Assembly: GCF_022179385.1 (NCBI RefSeq)
Contig: NZ_BPQS01000020.1
Coordinates: forward strand, 1 to 64,000
Source: Methylobacterium longum
GTDB lineage: Bacteria; Pseudomonadota; Alphaproteobacteria; Rhizobiales; Beijerinckiaceae
Direction of reading: 5' to 3'
Length of the DNA stretch: 64,000 nt
Shown: piece after piece, positions 7,173-15,258 of the stretch
Numbering within the stretch: the stretch's first letter is position 1
Layout of the letters: every line of letters starts with the position of its first letter
The notes under the pieces: model-generated
What the model was told of the DNA's origin: nothing
Seen by the model: the letters and a program-made list of their open reading frames with translations, nothing else
The model's database searches: none
Program-made: the position numbers and the translations under genes

Positions 7173-7436
7173 ACGAGTCTGACCGGACGCTTCTGGTTTC
7201 GAAAATCCTGGACCGGCCGGCTGGTCCTCCTCGTCGAGGAAGAGCGCCCGCGCTGGTTCGGCCGCGGTGTCGCCAAGCCGCGCTGGCGGAACGCCAGGCT
7301 GATGGACTTCGCGGAGCCGGAACTGCGGCCGCTGATGATCATGGAGAAGCACCACCGCACCGGGGCCGCGACCGCGCAGGTCCGGACCCTGCGCCCGGTT
7401 CCCGCCGCGCCCGAAGCCCGCGCCGCGAACGGCTGA
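7173..7436 (+). CDS. Hypothetical protein, probable ACG start
   Basis: From the ACG codon this frame encodes 87 residues beginning Ser-Leu-Thr-Gly-Arg-Phe-Trp, with a basic Trp-rich N-terminus, an acidic Glu-Glu-Glu-Arg-Pro-Arg-Trp segment, and a Pro-Leu-Met-Ile-Met-Glu-Lys-His-His region in the middle. A strong AGGGAGG site ends 8 bases before the ACG, exactly where a start codon is expected. The only standard alternative upstream is a GTG at 7026, which adds 49 residues of low-complexity Arg/Ser sequence with no binding site. The family is unrecognised and the function unknown. Confidence 0.5.
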   Translation, partial: TSLTGRFWFRKSWTGRLVLLVEEERPRWFGRGVAKPRWRNARLMDFAEPELRPLMIMEKHHRTGAATAQVRTLRPVPAAPEARAANG

Positions 7437-7561
7437 GGCCGGCCATCGGCGCCCGTCGCGTCGGGCGGTCCAGCGCCGGTGGCTGCGGCGGCCCTTCGCG
7501 ATCACCACCTTGAGGCGGGGGGCGCCGGTTCGTGGGCGCCTCGATTCTGGTGAGGATCGCC

Positions 7562-7819
7562 ATGCCGCACTATTTCTTCCACACCCAGATCGGTGACGAC
7601 CTTATCACCGATCCCACGGGGTTCGACCTCCGCGATCCCGACGAGGCCTGGGAGCGGGCCCGCGCGACGATCCGCGCCGCCCTGCAGACGCCCCGCGATC
7701 AGGCCCGGCTGATGACCGCCTGCCTGATCGTCGTCGATGCCGCGGGCGACGTGGTTCTAGAGTTTCCCTTCAGCGAGGCCGTCACGCTGCCGTCCCCGGA
7801 CGATCCCACGCGTCATTGA
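7562..7819 (+). CDS. DUF6894-type small protein
   Basis: This 85-residue protein starts Met-Pro-His-Tyr-Phe-Phe-His-Thr, followed by an Asp-Pro-Thr-Gly-Phe-Asp-Leu motif and an alanine-rich helix that begins at the aspartates of Asp-Pro-Asp-Glu-Ala. This is the pattern of the short DUF6894 family common in Methylobacterium and Bradyrhizobium. The C-terminal strand ends in Val-Leu-Glu-Phe-Pro-Phe-Ser. Function is unknown. It is a single small domain without signal or membrane segment, upstream of the Rmf-like gene. Confidence 0.75.
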   Translation: MPHYFFHTQIGDDLITDPTGFDLRDPDEAWERARATIRAALQTPRDQARLMTACLIVVDAAGDVVLEFPFSEAVTLPSPDDPTRH

Positions 7820-7884
7820 GGGCGGCGCTCCGCCGATCTGTGCCCTACATCGCGGCGGACGCGTCGGATGAGGATGGCTGCAGG

Positions 7885-8088
7885 ATGGATTCACCCCCGA
7901 ACGATCTGGATGCGCGGGCGCTCGGCGCCGCCGCGCCCGGCAAGGGTCTGGCCCGCGAGGCCTGTCCGTACGCCGAGGGGACGGAGGCACGCAGCCTCTG
8001 GCTTTCCGGCTATGACGAGGCGGTCGCGGGTGGGGCCGCACCCGTGACCGGTGGCATCGCCAAGCACCCGGTCGGTCCGGGGCACTGA
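7885..8088 (+). CDS. Rmf/CrpP-like small protein
   Basis: This 67-residue protein carries a helix with Ala-Leu-Gly and Gly-Lys-Gly-Leu-Ala, then Ala-Cys-Pro-Tyr, a basic residue, and Leu-Trp-Leu-Ser-Gly-Tyr-Asp-Glu-Ala. The Cys-Pro-Tyr...Trp-Leu-x-Gly spacing is that of ribosome modulation factor and the related CrpP family. Classical Rmf makes 100S ribosomes in stationary phase; many CrpP relatives have other or unknown roles, so only the fold family is claimed. I chose the internal ATG after a GCAGG site. Its TGA overlaps the ATG of the following transporter by one base. Confidence 0.7.
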   Translation: MDSPPNDLDARALGAAAPGKGLAREACPYAEGTEARSLWLSGYDEAVAGGAAPVTGGIAKHPVGPGH

Positions 8089-9407
8089 TGGACGCGCTGA
8101 CCGGAGCCCGCCTCCCCCCGACATCGCACCCGCCCCTGAACCGGAGGGCCGTGGGCGCCGTCGTCCTGGGCAACGCCCTCGAATTCTACGACTTCACGGT
8201 CTACGCCTTCTTCGCCAAGCCCATCGGCGAGGCGTTCTTCCCCGCCAACGACCCGACCCACAGCCTGCTGGCCTCGCTGGCCCTGTTCGGCATCGGCTAC
8301 GTCATGCGGCCCATCGGCGGCGTGCTGATCGGCGCCTTCGCGGACCGGGCCGGCCGCAAGCCCGCGATGCTGATCACCATCGCGCTGATGGCGCTCGGCA
8401 TGCTGATGCTGGCCGCCTGCCCCTCCTACGCGGTGATCGGCGGCTGGGCGCAGGTGATCGTCATCGCCGGACGTCTCGTGCAGGGTCTGGCGTTGGGCGG
8501 AGAGGTCGGCCCGTCCACGGCCTATCTCCTGGAGGCGGCGCCTCCGGAGCGGCGCGGCTTCGTGACGAGCTGGCAGATCGCCAGCCAGGGATGTGCCGCC
8601 CTGTTCGCCGGCATCATCGCGACCGTCCTGGCGCTGGCGGTGGGCGACCAAGCGATGGCGCAATGGGGCTGGCGGCTGATGTTCGCCCTCGGCCTGTGCG
8701 TCGTCCCGGTCGGCCTGATCATCCGCAGCCACCTGCCGGAGACGGCCGGCCCCGAGGAAGACCCGCACGCGGCCGCGTCGACGTTCGGGGTCGTCCGGCG
8801 GCTCCTGCGCGATCACGGCCGATTGCTGGGCCTGACCTTCCTGGTCATCGCGGCGTCCACCGTCTCGAATGCGGTGGGCACGAACATGCCGGTCTTCGCC
8901 GGCGCGACGCTCGGCCTCTCCGAGACCGCCGCCACGGCGGTGCCGATCGCCCTCGGGCTCGCCTCCGTGATCTTCCCGCTCCTCGGCGGCTGGTCGGCGG
9001 ACCGGGTGGGCCGCCGCCCGGTGATGATCTGGCCGCGCGCGCTGATCCTGATCCTGGCCGTGCCCGCCTTCGCCTGGGTGGTGCAGGCGCCGAGCGCCGC
9101 GAGCGTCTACGCGGTCACCTTCCTGCTGTCGGCGCTGTCGTCCATCAACGCCGCCGCCGTGATCGTCGGCATCCCGGAGGCGCTGCCGCGGGCGGTACGC
9201 AGTGCTGGCCTGTCGATCGTCTACGCGGTGTCGGTCTCCGTGTTCGGCGGCAGCACCAACTACGTGGTGAACTGGCTGATCGCGACGACGGGCGACCGCC
9301 TCGCACCGGCCTACTATCTCGCCGCCTTCAGCCTCGTCGGCACGGTCGCCGCCATGCTGCTGCCCGAGACGCGCGGCCGCGATCTCGACGCCGACGCCGC
9401 GGCCTGA
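8088..9407 (+). CDS. MFS transporter, metabolite:H+ symporter (MHS) type
   Basis: This 439-residue protein has about 12 membrane segments. The N-terminal Gly-Asn-Ala-Leu-Glu-Phe-Tyr-Asp-Phe motif, the Gly-Ala-Phe-Ala-Asp-Arg-Ala-Gly-Arg-Lys loop 2-3 motif and the Arg-Leu-Val-Gln-Gly-Leu-Ala-Leu-Gly-Gly-Glu segment are typical of MHS carriers for citrate, alpha-ketoglutarate, proline/betaine or shikimate. The substrate cannot be told from sequence alone. It overlaps the Rmf-like stop by one base, so the pair is probably co-translated, an unusual pairing. Confidence 0.88.
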   Translation: MDALTGARLPPTSHPPLNRRAVGAVVLGNALEFYDFTVYAFFAKPIGEAFFPANDPTHSLLASLALFGIGYVMRPIGGVLIGAFADRAGRKPAMLITIALMALGMLMLAACPSYAVIGGWAQVIVIAGRLVQGLALGGEVGPSTAYLLEAAPPERRGFVTSWQIASQGCAALFAGIIATVLALAVGDQAMAQWGWRLMFALGLCVVPVGLIIRSHLPETAGPEEDPHAAASTFGVVRRLLRDHGRLLGLTFLVIAASTVSNAVGTNMPVFAGATLGLSETAATAVPIALGLASVIFPLLGGWSADRVGRRPVMIWPRALILILAVPAFAWVVQAPSAASVYAVTFLLSALSSINAAAVIVGIPEALPRAVRSAGLSIVYAVSVSVFGGSTNYVVNWLIATTGDRLAPAYYLAAFSLVGTVAAMLLPETRGRDLDADAAA

Positions 9408-9480
9408 CGCGTCCGGCACGGAGCCACGCGCGTGGCGCCTCCCGGCTCCGGGCGTGTGCACCGGCCTCGGGTCGGGGCCC

Positions 9481-9509
9481 GGGCGTATGTGCGCTCGCGC
9501 ACGACGCCC
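9481..9509. terminator. Nested hairpin between two transporter genes
   Basis: An inner perfect stem GTGCGC/GCGCAC with a TC loop sits inside GGGCGT/ACGCCC. It lies 74 bases after the MHS transporter stop and 69 before the next start. A separate perfect palindrome GCCACGCGCGTGGC is at 9423-9436. No T run follows, so this is a probable but weak terminator. Confidence 0.4.
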
Positions 9510-9577
9510 GCGGGAATCCTCGTCGGTCGTCCGTTTCGCCCCTAGGTCGGCGCGCGGCCCGAGCCTAGACGGGTGGC

Positions 9578-11050
9578 ATGCCAACGCCCTCAGAGACGCG
9601 CCGTCCGCTGGTCCTCGCCGCGGTGATGGCGGTGATGTTCATGATCGCCATCGAGGCGACGATCGTCTCGACGGCGATGCCGCAGATCGCCGGTCAGCTC
9701 GGTGATCTGCATCTGTACGCCTGGGTGTTCGCCTCCTTCCTGCTGACCCAGACGGCCACCACGGTGGTGTTCGGCAAGCTCTCCGACCTGTACGGACGCC
9801 GTCCGGTCCTGCTGTTCGGCATCGCGGTCTTCCTGATGGGCTCGCTGCTGTGCGGGCTCGCTTGGTCGATGCCCTCGCTGATCCTGTTCCGCCTCGTCCA
9901 GGGCATCGGGGCGGGGGCGATCCAGCCGGTGAGCCTGACCGTGGTCGGAGACCTATACGCGGCCCGGGAGCGCGGCCGCATCCAGGGCTACCTCGCCAGC
10001 GTGTGGGGGATCTCCTCGGTGGCCGGCCCCCTGGTAGGCGGTCTGATCATCGGCCATCTGAGCTGGCCCTGGATCTTCTGGCTCAACCTGCCCATCGGCG
10101 TGATCGCGGCCGGCCTGTTCCTCCGCTACCTCCACGAGGGCGTCGAGCGCCGCAGCCGCCAGATCGACGCGATCGGCGCGGCCCTGTTCACCGCTGCCAT
10201 CGCGGCCCTGATGCTGGCGCTGACCGCGGCAGGAGAGTCGGCCGCCGCGGCCGCGTGGCCGGCCGCCGGCTTCGTGGTGGCCGCGATCCTGTTCGTGCTC
10301 CAGGAGCGCCGCGCCGCCGATCCGATGCTCGACATCCGCCTGTGGATGCAGCGGCCGATCGCCACCGCCAACACGGCGACGCTGCTCTCCGGCATGACGG
10401 TGATCGGGCTCACGGCGTTCCTGCCGATGTACGTCCAGGGCGTCCTGCGGCAATCGGCGCTCATCGCCGGCCTGACGCTCACCCTGATGGTGCTCGGCTG
10501 GCCGATCGGCGCGACGACGGCGGCCCGAAGCTTCGTGCGCTTCGGCCTCCGCCCGGTCCTGCTGGTCGGCGCGACCCTCCTGCCGCTCGGCGCGATCGCT
10601 TTCGTGGCGCTCGGATCGGACACGTCGCCCCTCGTGGCCGCCTGCGGCTCCGTCGTCATGGGGCTCGGCATGGGCTTCCTGTCGACTGCCGCCATCGTGA
10701 TCATCCAGGACAGCGTCTCCTGGGCGCAGCGCGGTGCCGCCACGGCCTCGAACATCTTCGCGCGCAACCTCGGCTCGACGCTCGGCGCCACCGCGCTGGG
10801 CGCCGTGCTGAATTACCGACTCGCTCATCCGGCGAGCGGGCCGACGGTCAGCTCGGACGAGTTGCGACGCCTGCTCGACGATCCGGCGAGCCTTGGTGCG
10901 GGGGGCCACGCGATCCGGGACGGGCTGCAGCACGCGCTGCACGGGACGTTCTGGACCGTCTTCGCCGTGGCGGTGCTGACCCTGCTCCTGTCGCTCCTGG
11001 TTCCGCGGGTCGCGATCTCGGACGGTCCGCGCGAACTCGCTGTGGAGTAG
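9578..11050 (+). CDS. DHA2-family MFS drug/proton antiporter (EmrB/QacA type)
   Basis: This 490-residue protein has about 14 hydrophobic segments. Motif A appears as Gly-Lys-Leu-Ser-Asp-Leu-Tyr-Gly-Arg-Arg-Pro, motif B as Arg-Leu-Val-Gln-Gly-Ile-Gly-Ala-Gly-Ala, motif C-like glycines as Ser-Val-Ala-Gly-Pro-Leu-Val-Gly-Gly, and motif D1 near the N-terminus as Ile-Glu-Ala-Thr-Ile-Val-Ser-Thr-Ala-Met-Pro. Such proteins export cationic drugs, dyes or fatty acids. No membrane-fusion subunit gene is adjacent, so it probably works alone in the inner membrane. It may be monocistronic. Confidence 0.88.
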   Translation: MPTPSETRRPLVLAAVMAVMFMIAIEATIVSTAMPQIAGQLGDLHLYAWVFASFLLTQTATTVVFGKLSDLYGRRPVLLFGIAVFLMGSLLCGLAWSMPSLILFRLVQGIGAGAIQPVSLTVVGDLYAARERGRIQGYLASVWGISSVAGPLVGGLIIGHLSWPWIFWLNLPIGVIAAGLFLRYLHEGVERRSRQIDAIGAALFTAAIAALMLALTAAGESAAAAAWPAAGFVVAAILFVLQERRAADPMLDIRLWMQRPIATANTATLLSGMTVIGLTAFLPMYVQGVLRQSALIAGLTLTLMVLGWPIGATTAARSFVRFGLRPVLLVGATLLPLGAIAFVALGSDTSPLVAACGSVVMGLGMGFLSTAAIVIIQDSVSWAQRGAATASNIFARNLGSTLGATALGAVLNYRLAHPASGPTVSSDELRRLLDDPASLGAGGHAIRDGLQHALHGTFWTVFAVAVLTLLLSLLVPRVAISDGPRELAVE

Positions 11051-11106
11051 ACGGCGTGGCGGCCGCGCAGCTTCCGTGCGGCCGCATCATGTTCTAGCGT
11101 CCCCCC

Positions 11107-12783
11107 ATGCCCCTCGTGCCGCCCCCGCGCCCCGCAGCCCAGCCCGCGGCCGATATCCCGCCGACCAGCGTGCTCAACGCCAACCAGCCCGAATGGTCGG
11201 TGGGCGAGCTGGCGGGCGCCCTGAAGCGTACGCTGGAGGACGCCTTCGGGCACGTGCGGCTGCGCGGCGAGATCTCGGGCTATCGCGGACAGCACGGCTC
11301 GGGCCATGCCTATTTCTCGTTGAAAGACGGGCAGGCGCGCATCGACGCGGTGGTCTGGAAGGGCGTGTTCGGCCGCCTGCGCCAGCGGCCCCAGGAGGGG
11401 CTGGAGGTCGTCGCCACAGGGCGCATCACCACCTTCGCGGGCAAATCCTCCTACCAGATCGTGGTCGAGAGCCTGGAGCCTGCGGGCCTCGGTGCCTGGA
11501 TGGCTCTGCTGGAGGAGCGGAAGAAGCAGCTGGCCGCCGAGGGGCTGTTCGCCCCCGAGCACAAGCGGGCGATCCCCTACCTGCCGCGTGTCGTCGGCGT
11601 GGTCACATCGCCGACCGGCGCGGTGATCCGCGACATCCTTCACCGGCTGGAGGACCGCTTCCCGCGGCCCGTCCTGGTCTGGCCGGTGCGGGTCCAGGGC
11701 GACGGGGCGGCCGAGGAGGTCGCGGCCGCGATCCGGGGCTTCAACGCGCTCCCGGCCGGGGGCCGGATCCCGCGTCCCGACGTGCTGATCGTCGCCCGCG
11801 GCGGCGGCTCCATCGAGGATCTCTGGGCCTTCAACGAGGAATGCGTCGTCCGCGCCGCCTTCGAGAGCGCGATCCCGCTGATCTCGGCGGTCGGGCACGA
11901 GACCGACACCACGCTGATCGACCACGTCTCCGACCGCCGCGCGCCGACCCCGACAGGCGCCGCCGAGATGGCGGTGCCGGTCCGCGCCGACCTGATCGCC
12001 ACCGTGGCGGATCTGGCCGCCCGCGGCAGGGGGGCGGTCGGGCGCCGGATCGACCGCGACCGGTCGGACCTGCGCGCCCTCGCCCGCGCCCTGCCGGGTG
12101 CCGACGCCCTGCTGGCGGCCAAGCGCCAGCGGCTCGACCTCGCCGAGGCGCGCCTCGCTCCGGCCCTGGCGGCGGGCGCCAGCCGCCACCGCGCCCGGCT
12201 CCAGCTCCTCCTCGACCGGATGGCCCGGCGCTCGCCTGACGTCGCCCTCGCCAATGCCCGGGCGCGGCTGGCGCGGATCGACCACCGGCCGCTCCACGCG
12301 GTGAGCAACGACCTCCAGCGCAAGGGCGAGGCCCTGGTGCAGCTCGGGCGGCGCCTCGTCGTCGCCCGGGATGCGAGCCTGGAGCGGGCGCGGGCCCTGC
12401 AGGCGCGCCGCACCGATCGCCTGCTCGCCCTCTCGGACCGCCTCGTCCAGGCCGGGGCGCGCACCGTCGAGCGGCGGCGCGACCGGCTGCAGGGGCTCGC
12501 GGGGTTGCTGGGGTCACTCAGCTATCGGGCGGTACTGGAGCGCGGCTACGTGCTCGTGCGCGATGCGGCCGGGCTGCCGGTCCGCCGCGCCGCCGATGCG
12601 GCGGCCGCCTCCCGCCTCGGCCTGCAATTCGCCGACGGGATCGTCGCGGCGGTGCCGGACGGGACGCCCGCACCCCCGCAGGCGGCGAAGCCCGCGCGGC
12701 GCGGAGGCTCGCCTGCGTCAGCGCCGCAGGGCAAGCGCGCCGGCGCCGCGGCGACGCGGCAGGGATCGCTGTTCGACGCCTGA
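11107..12783 (+). CDS. xseA: Exodeoxyribonuclease VII large subunit
   Basis: The large catalytic subunit of ExoVII degrades single-stranded DNA to oligonucleotides and works in mismatch and recombination repair with several XseB subunits. An N-terminal OB-fold (about 25-125) begins with the typical Ser-Val-Gly-Glu-Leu; the catalytic domain holds [16 protein letters not shown] and Ala-Val-Gly-His-Glu-Thr-Asp. A long Arg/Leu coiled coil follows. At 558 residues it is longer than E. coli XseA, largely through a Pro/Ala/Arg-rich C-terminal tail. xseB is not adjacent. Confidence 0.95.
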   Translation: MPLVPPPRPAAQPAADIPPTSVLNANQPEWSVGELAGALKRTLEDAFGHVRLRGEISGYRGQHGSGHAYFSLKDGQARIDAVVWKGVFGRLRQRPQEGLEVVATGRITTFAGKSSYQIVVESLEPAGLGAWMALLEERKKQLAAEGLFAPEHKRAIPYLPRVVGVVTSPTGAVIRDILHRLEDRFPRPVLVWPVRVQGDGAAEEVAAAIRGFNALPAGGRIPRPDVLIVARGGGSIEDLWAFNEECVVRAAFESAIPLISAVGHETDTTLIDHVSDRRAPTPTGAAEMAVPVRADLIATVADLAARGRGAVGRRIDRDRSDLRALARALPGADALLAAKRQRLDLAEARLAPALAAGASRHRARLQLLLDRMARRSPDVALANARARLARIDHRPLHAVSNDLQRKGEALVQLGRRLVVARDASLERARALQARRTDRLLALSDRLVQAGARTVERRRDRLQGLAGLLGSLSYRAVLERGYVLVRDAAGLPVRRAADAAAASRLGLQFADGIVAAVPDGTPAPPQAAKPARRGGSPASAPQGKRAGAAATRQGSLFDA

Positions 12784-12955
12784 GGGCTGTGTCCCGCGGT
12801 GGCGCGGAGCCGGCGCGATCGTGGGTGCACGCACGGCGCGGTGCGTCAGCCGCCGGCCTGGATTGCGAGGCCACGTCGCTCCGTTCCACCGCCCCGCGCG
12901 GACGGACGGCGCCCGCCGGACCGGTTGAGGACGCCGGATCGCGGCGTGGGGTGAG

Positions 12956-13708
12956 TCACCCCGGCTCCGCCCCGACGCGGTAGTGATAGCGGTACAGCTC
13001 ACGTTCGAAGCCGAGCGCGCGGTAGAGTGCGCGCGCGGGCGCGTTCGCCGCGACGACCTGCAGGCAGGCCGCTCGGGCGCCCTGCCCGCGTCCCCAGCCG
13101 AGCAGCGCCTCGACCGCCCGCTTGCCATGGCCGCGACCGCGCAGGGGTTCGGGCGTCGCCACCGCCTCGATGACCAGCAACTCGCGGTCGAGCACCCCGA
13201 AGGCGATGGCGCCGATCCCGCCCTCCGCCGCCGCCGCCGCGAAGGCCCGGGGCAGGACCAGCGCGGCGACCGTGTCGCGGAACACCCGTCCGGCCGCGGC
13301 GTCCGCGTGGTTCATCGTGTCGCGAAGCGCCAGCCAGTCGGCGCCGGGGGCTGCCGCGACCGCCACGGACGGATCGGGCGCCCCCGCTGGAGCGTCAAGG
13401 TCGCGGAACAGGGTGCAGGTCTCATCCACGACGGCGTAATCCCCCCCAGCCAGCCACGACTCCAGTCCCGGCGCGATGGCCGGTATCCGGAAGATCGCAC
13501 GCTGCCCGAGGCGACCGAAGATTGCCTGTGCCGCATCGACGGCCGGCCCGGGCGCTCCGCTTCCACGCATCGGGTTCAGGGAGTTCTGCCGCTTCGAGGG
13601 GCCGCCCGCGGCGCGCAGCAGGTACCCGTGGACGAGGAGCTGGCGCGGGCTCGGCCAAGCGTTGAGGCAAGCCTCCTCCACGCGCCACGCCCGTTCGAGA
13701 TCCGACAT
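12956..13708 (-). CDS. GNAT-family N-acetyltransferase
   Basis: This 250-residue protein has a GNAT fold in its C-terminal half: Glu-Pro-Leu-Arg-Gly-Arg-Gly-His-Gly-Lys-Arg is the acetyl-CoA pyrophosphate-binding motif A, and Ala-Asn-Ala-Pro-Ala-Arg-Ala-Leu-Tyr-Arg-Ala-Leu-Gly-Phe is motif B. The N-terminal half has Asn-Ala-Trp-Pro-Ser and Lys-Arg-Gln-Asn-Ser-Leu-Asn-Pro, a pattern of a GNAT subgroup with a duplicated, degenerate N-terminal domain. The start is the internal ATG Met-Ser-Asp-Leu-Glu; the upstream leader is Arg-rich. Substrate unknown. Confidence 0.82.
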   Translation of the reverse strand: MSDLERAWRVEEACLNAWPSPRQLLVHGYLLRAAGGPSKRQNSLNPMRGSGAPGPAVDAAQAIFGRLGQRAIFRIPAIAPGLESWLAGGDYAVVDETCTLFRDLDAPAGAPDPSVAVAAAPGADWLALRDTMNHADAAAGRVFRDTVAALVLPRAFAAAAAEGGIGAIAFGVLDRELLVIEAVATPEPLRGRGHGKRAVEALLGWGRGQGARAACLQVVAANAPARALYRALGFERELYRYHYRVGAEPG

Positions 13709-13833
13709 CGCCGCTTTCTCCCGACGGCCTGATCGCACGCCGCGGGGACTTGGCCAATCGCTGCGGGGCAAGACTTCGCCCATGCGGCGTCACGTACGCT
13801 TGAAGCATTGTGGAGCCGCGCGATGTCTCGGCG

Positions 13834-15258
13834 ATGTCTGAACCTGACGTCCTGTTCTGCCTCCACTTCCTCGGCGGCAGTGCCCGAAGCTGGGAGCGTC
13901 TCGCGCGCGCTCTCGACGGTGTGCCGTTCTGCGTCCCGGTGGATCTGCCGGGCTTCGGCGATGCTGCCGGAACGACGGGATACTCCGTCGCCGCGATGGC
14001 CGATCACGTCGCTGCCCGGATCCGAACCCGCGCGCCCGCGCGGTTCGGCCTCGTCGGCCACAGTATGGGAGCCAAGGTGGCGCTGGCCTTGGCGCGCCGC
14101 TCCGAGGACGGCGAGCCGGGTCTGACCGGCCTCACCGACCTGATCCTGATCTCCGGTTCGCCGCCCAGCCCGGAGCCGATCCCGGACGAGCGCCGTGCCA
14201 AGATGCTCGCCTGGATCGATGCGGATCCCGAGACGCGTCGGCGCGAGGCGCGCGCCTTCGTGACCGCGAATGTCGGGCAGCCGCTGGACGCGGCGGACGA
14301 GGACAGAGCCGTGGACGACGTCCTGCGGGCCGCGCCGGCGGCCTGGACGGCGTGGCTCAAATCGGGGGGCCGCGAGGATTGGGGCCGGTGGATCGGGGTC
14401 CTGCGCACGCCGGCGCTGATCCTGGCGGGGTCCGCGGATGCCGATCTGGGCGAGGATGCCCAGGCGGCGCTGATGGCCCCGCATCTCGCGCATCATCGCC
14501 GCGTGACCGTCGCCGGCGTCGGCCATCTCCTGCCGCTGGAGCGACCGGCAATCCTGGCCGAGCGGCTGCGCGCGCATTTCGGTGACCGACCGGGTCAGGC
14601 GGATCCCGACGCTCCGGCGGTGCCGCCGGCCTACGCGGCGCTGATCGACTCCGAACGGGTGAACAGCCGGCTGCGCGAGGCCCTCGGCGCGCGCGCGGCT
14701 CCGGACGATCCGGCCTACCGTCCGACCGCCCTGGATCCGGTGGAACTCGCGATCCTCCGCGCCGCCATGGGCCGTGTCGTGCCGGTGCCGAATCTGGATC
14801 TCGCGGCGCGCCTCGACCGGAGGCTCGCCTCGGGCGAGGGCGACGGCTGGCGCTTCTCGGCGCTGCCGCCGGACGCGGACGCGTATCGGGCCGCCCTCCG
14901 CACCCTGGATGCCGCCGCCCGCGCCGCGCACGGCCGGCCGTTCGTCATCCTCGGCGGAAACGATCAGGATACGCTGCTCACCCTCTGCGAGCGGGCCGAG
15001 CTGACGGTGCCGGATATGCTCGGCGGCCGGCTCGACGCCGACCGGATGCGATTCTGGTTCGAGGATCTGCGTGCCGACGCGGTCCGGCTCTGGCTGGGGC
15101 ATCCGGCTGCGCTGGCGCGGATCGGCTTCTCGGGCATCGGCGCCGGCGGCGACCGGGACGGTGAGATCGCCGACGGCCTGCCGGGCTTCCGCGCCGTGGG
15201 GTTGGATTCGCCGGAAGCTTGGGAGCCCCGGGCGGCGTACGAGGGGACGGCACGATGA
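13834..15258 (+). CDS. Alpha/beta hydrolase fused to a gluconate 2-dehydrogenase subunit 3-like domain
   Basis: This protein has two parts. Residues 1 to about 255 form an alpha/beta hydrolase: oxyanion region His-Phe-Leu-Gly-Gly-Ser, nucleophile elbow Gly-His-Ser-Met-Gly-Ala, an Asp in Ala-Gly-Ser-Ala-Asp-Ala-Asp and a late His in Gly-Val-Gly-His. Residues about 265 to 474 resemble the gluconate 2-dehydrogenase subunit 3 family, the small chaperone-like subunit of FAD dehydrogenases, ending in Asp-Gly-Leu-Pro-Gly-Phe. That subunit normally carries a Tat signal; here none exists. The stop overlaps the GMC gene start as ATGA, so the pair probably forms one enzyme system. A GTG eight codons upstream is an alternative start. 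Confidence 0.72.
   Translation: MSEPDVLFCLHFLGGSARSWERLARALDGVPFCVPVDLPGFGDAAGTTGYSVAAMADHVAARIRTRAPARFGLVGHSMGAKVALALARRSEDGEPGLTGLTDLILISGSPPSPEPIPDERRAKMLAWIDADPETRRREARAFVTANVGQPLDAADEDRAVDDVLRAAPAAWTAWLKSGGREDWGRWIGVLRTPALILAGSADADLGEDAQAALMAPHLAHHRRVTVAGVGHLLPLERPAILAERLRAHFGDRPGQADPDAPAVPPAYAALIDSERVNSRLREALGARAAPDDPAYRPTALDPVELAILRAAMGRVVPVPNLDLAARLDRRLASGEGDGWRFSALPPDADAYRAALRTLDAAARAAHGRPFVILGGNDQDTLLTLCERAELTVPDMLGGRLDADRMRFWFEDLRADAVRLWLGHPAALARIGFSGIGAGGDRDGEIADGLPGFRAVGLDSPEAWEPRAAYEGTAR

Noticed and set aside
8010-9584. A 524-codon minus-strand frame opposite the MHS symporter
   Set aside because: It is an antisense shadow; no signal, motif or ribosome site.
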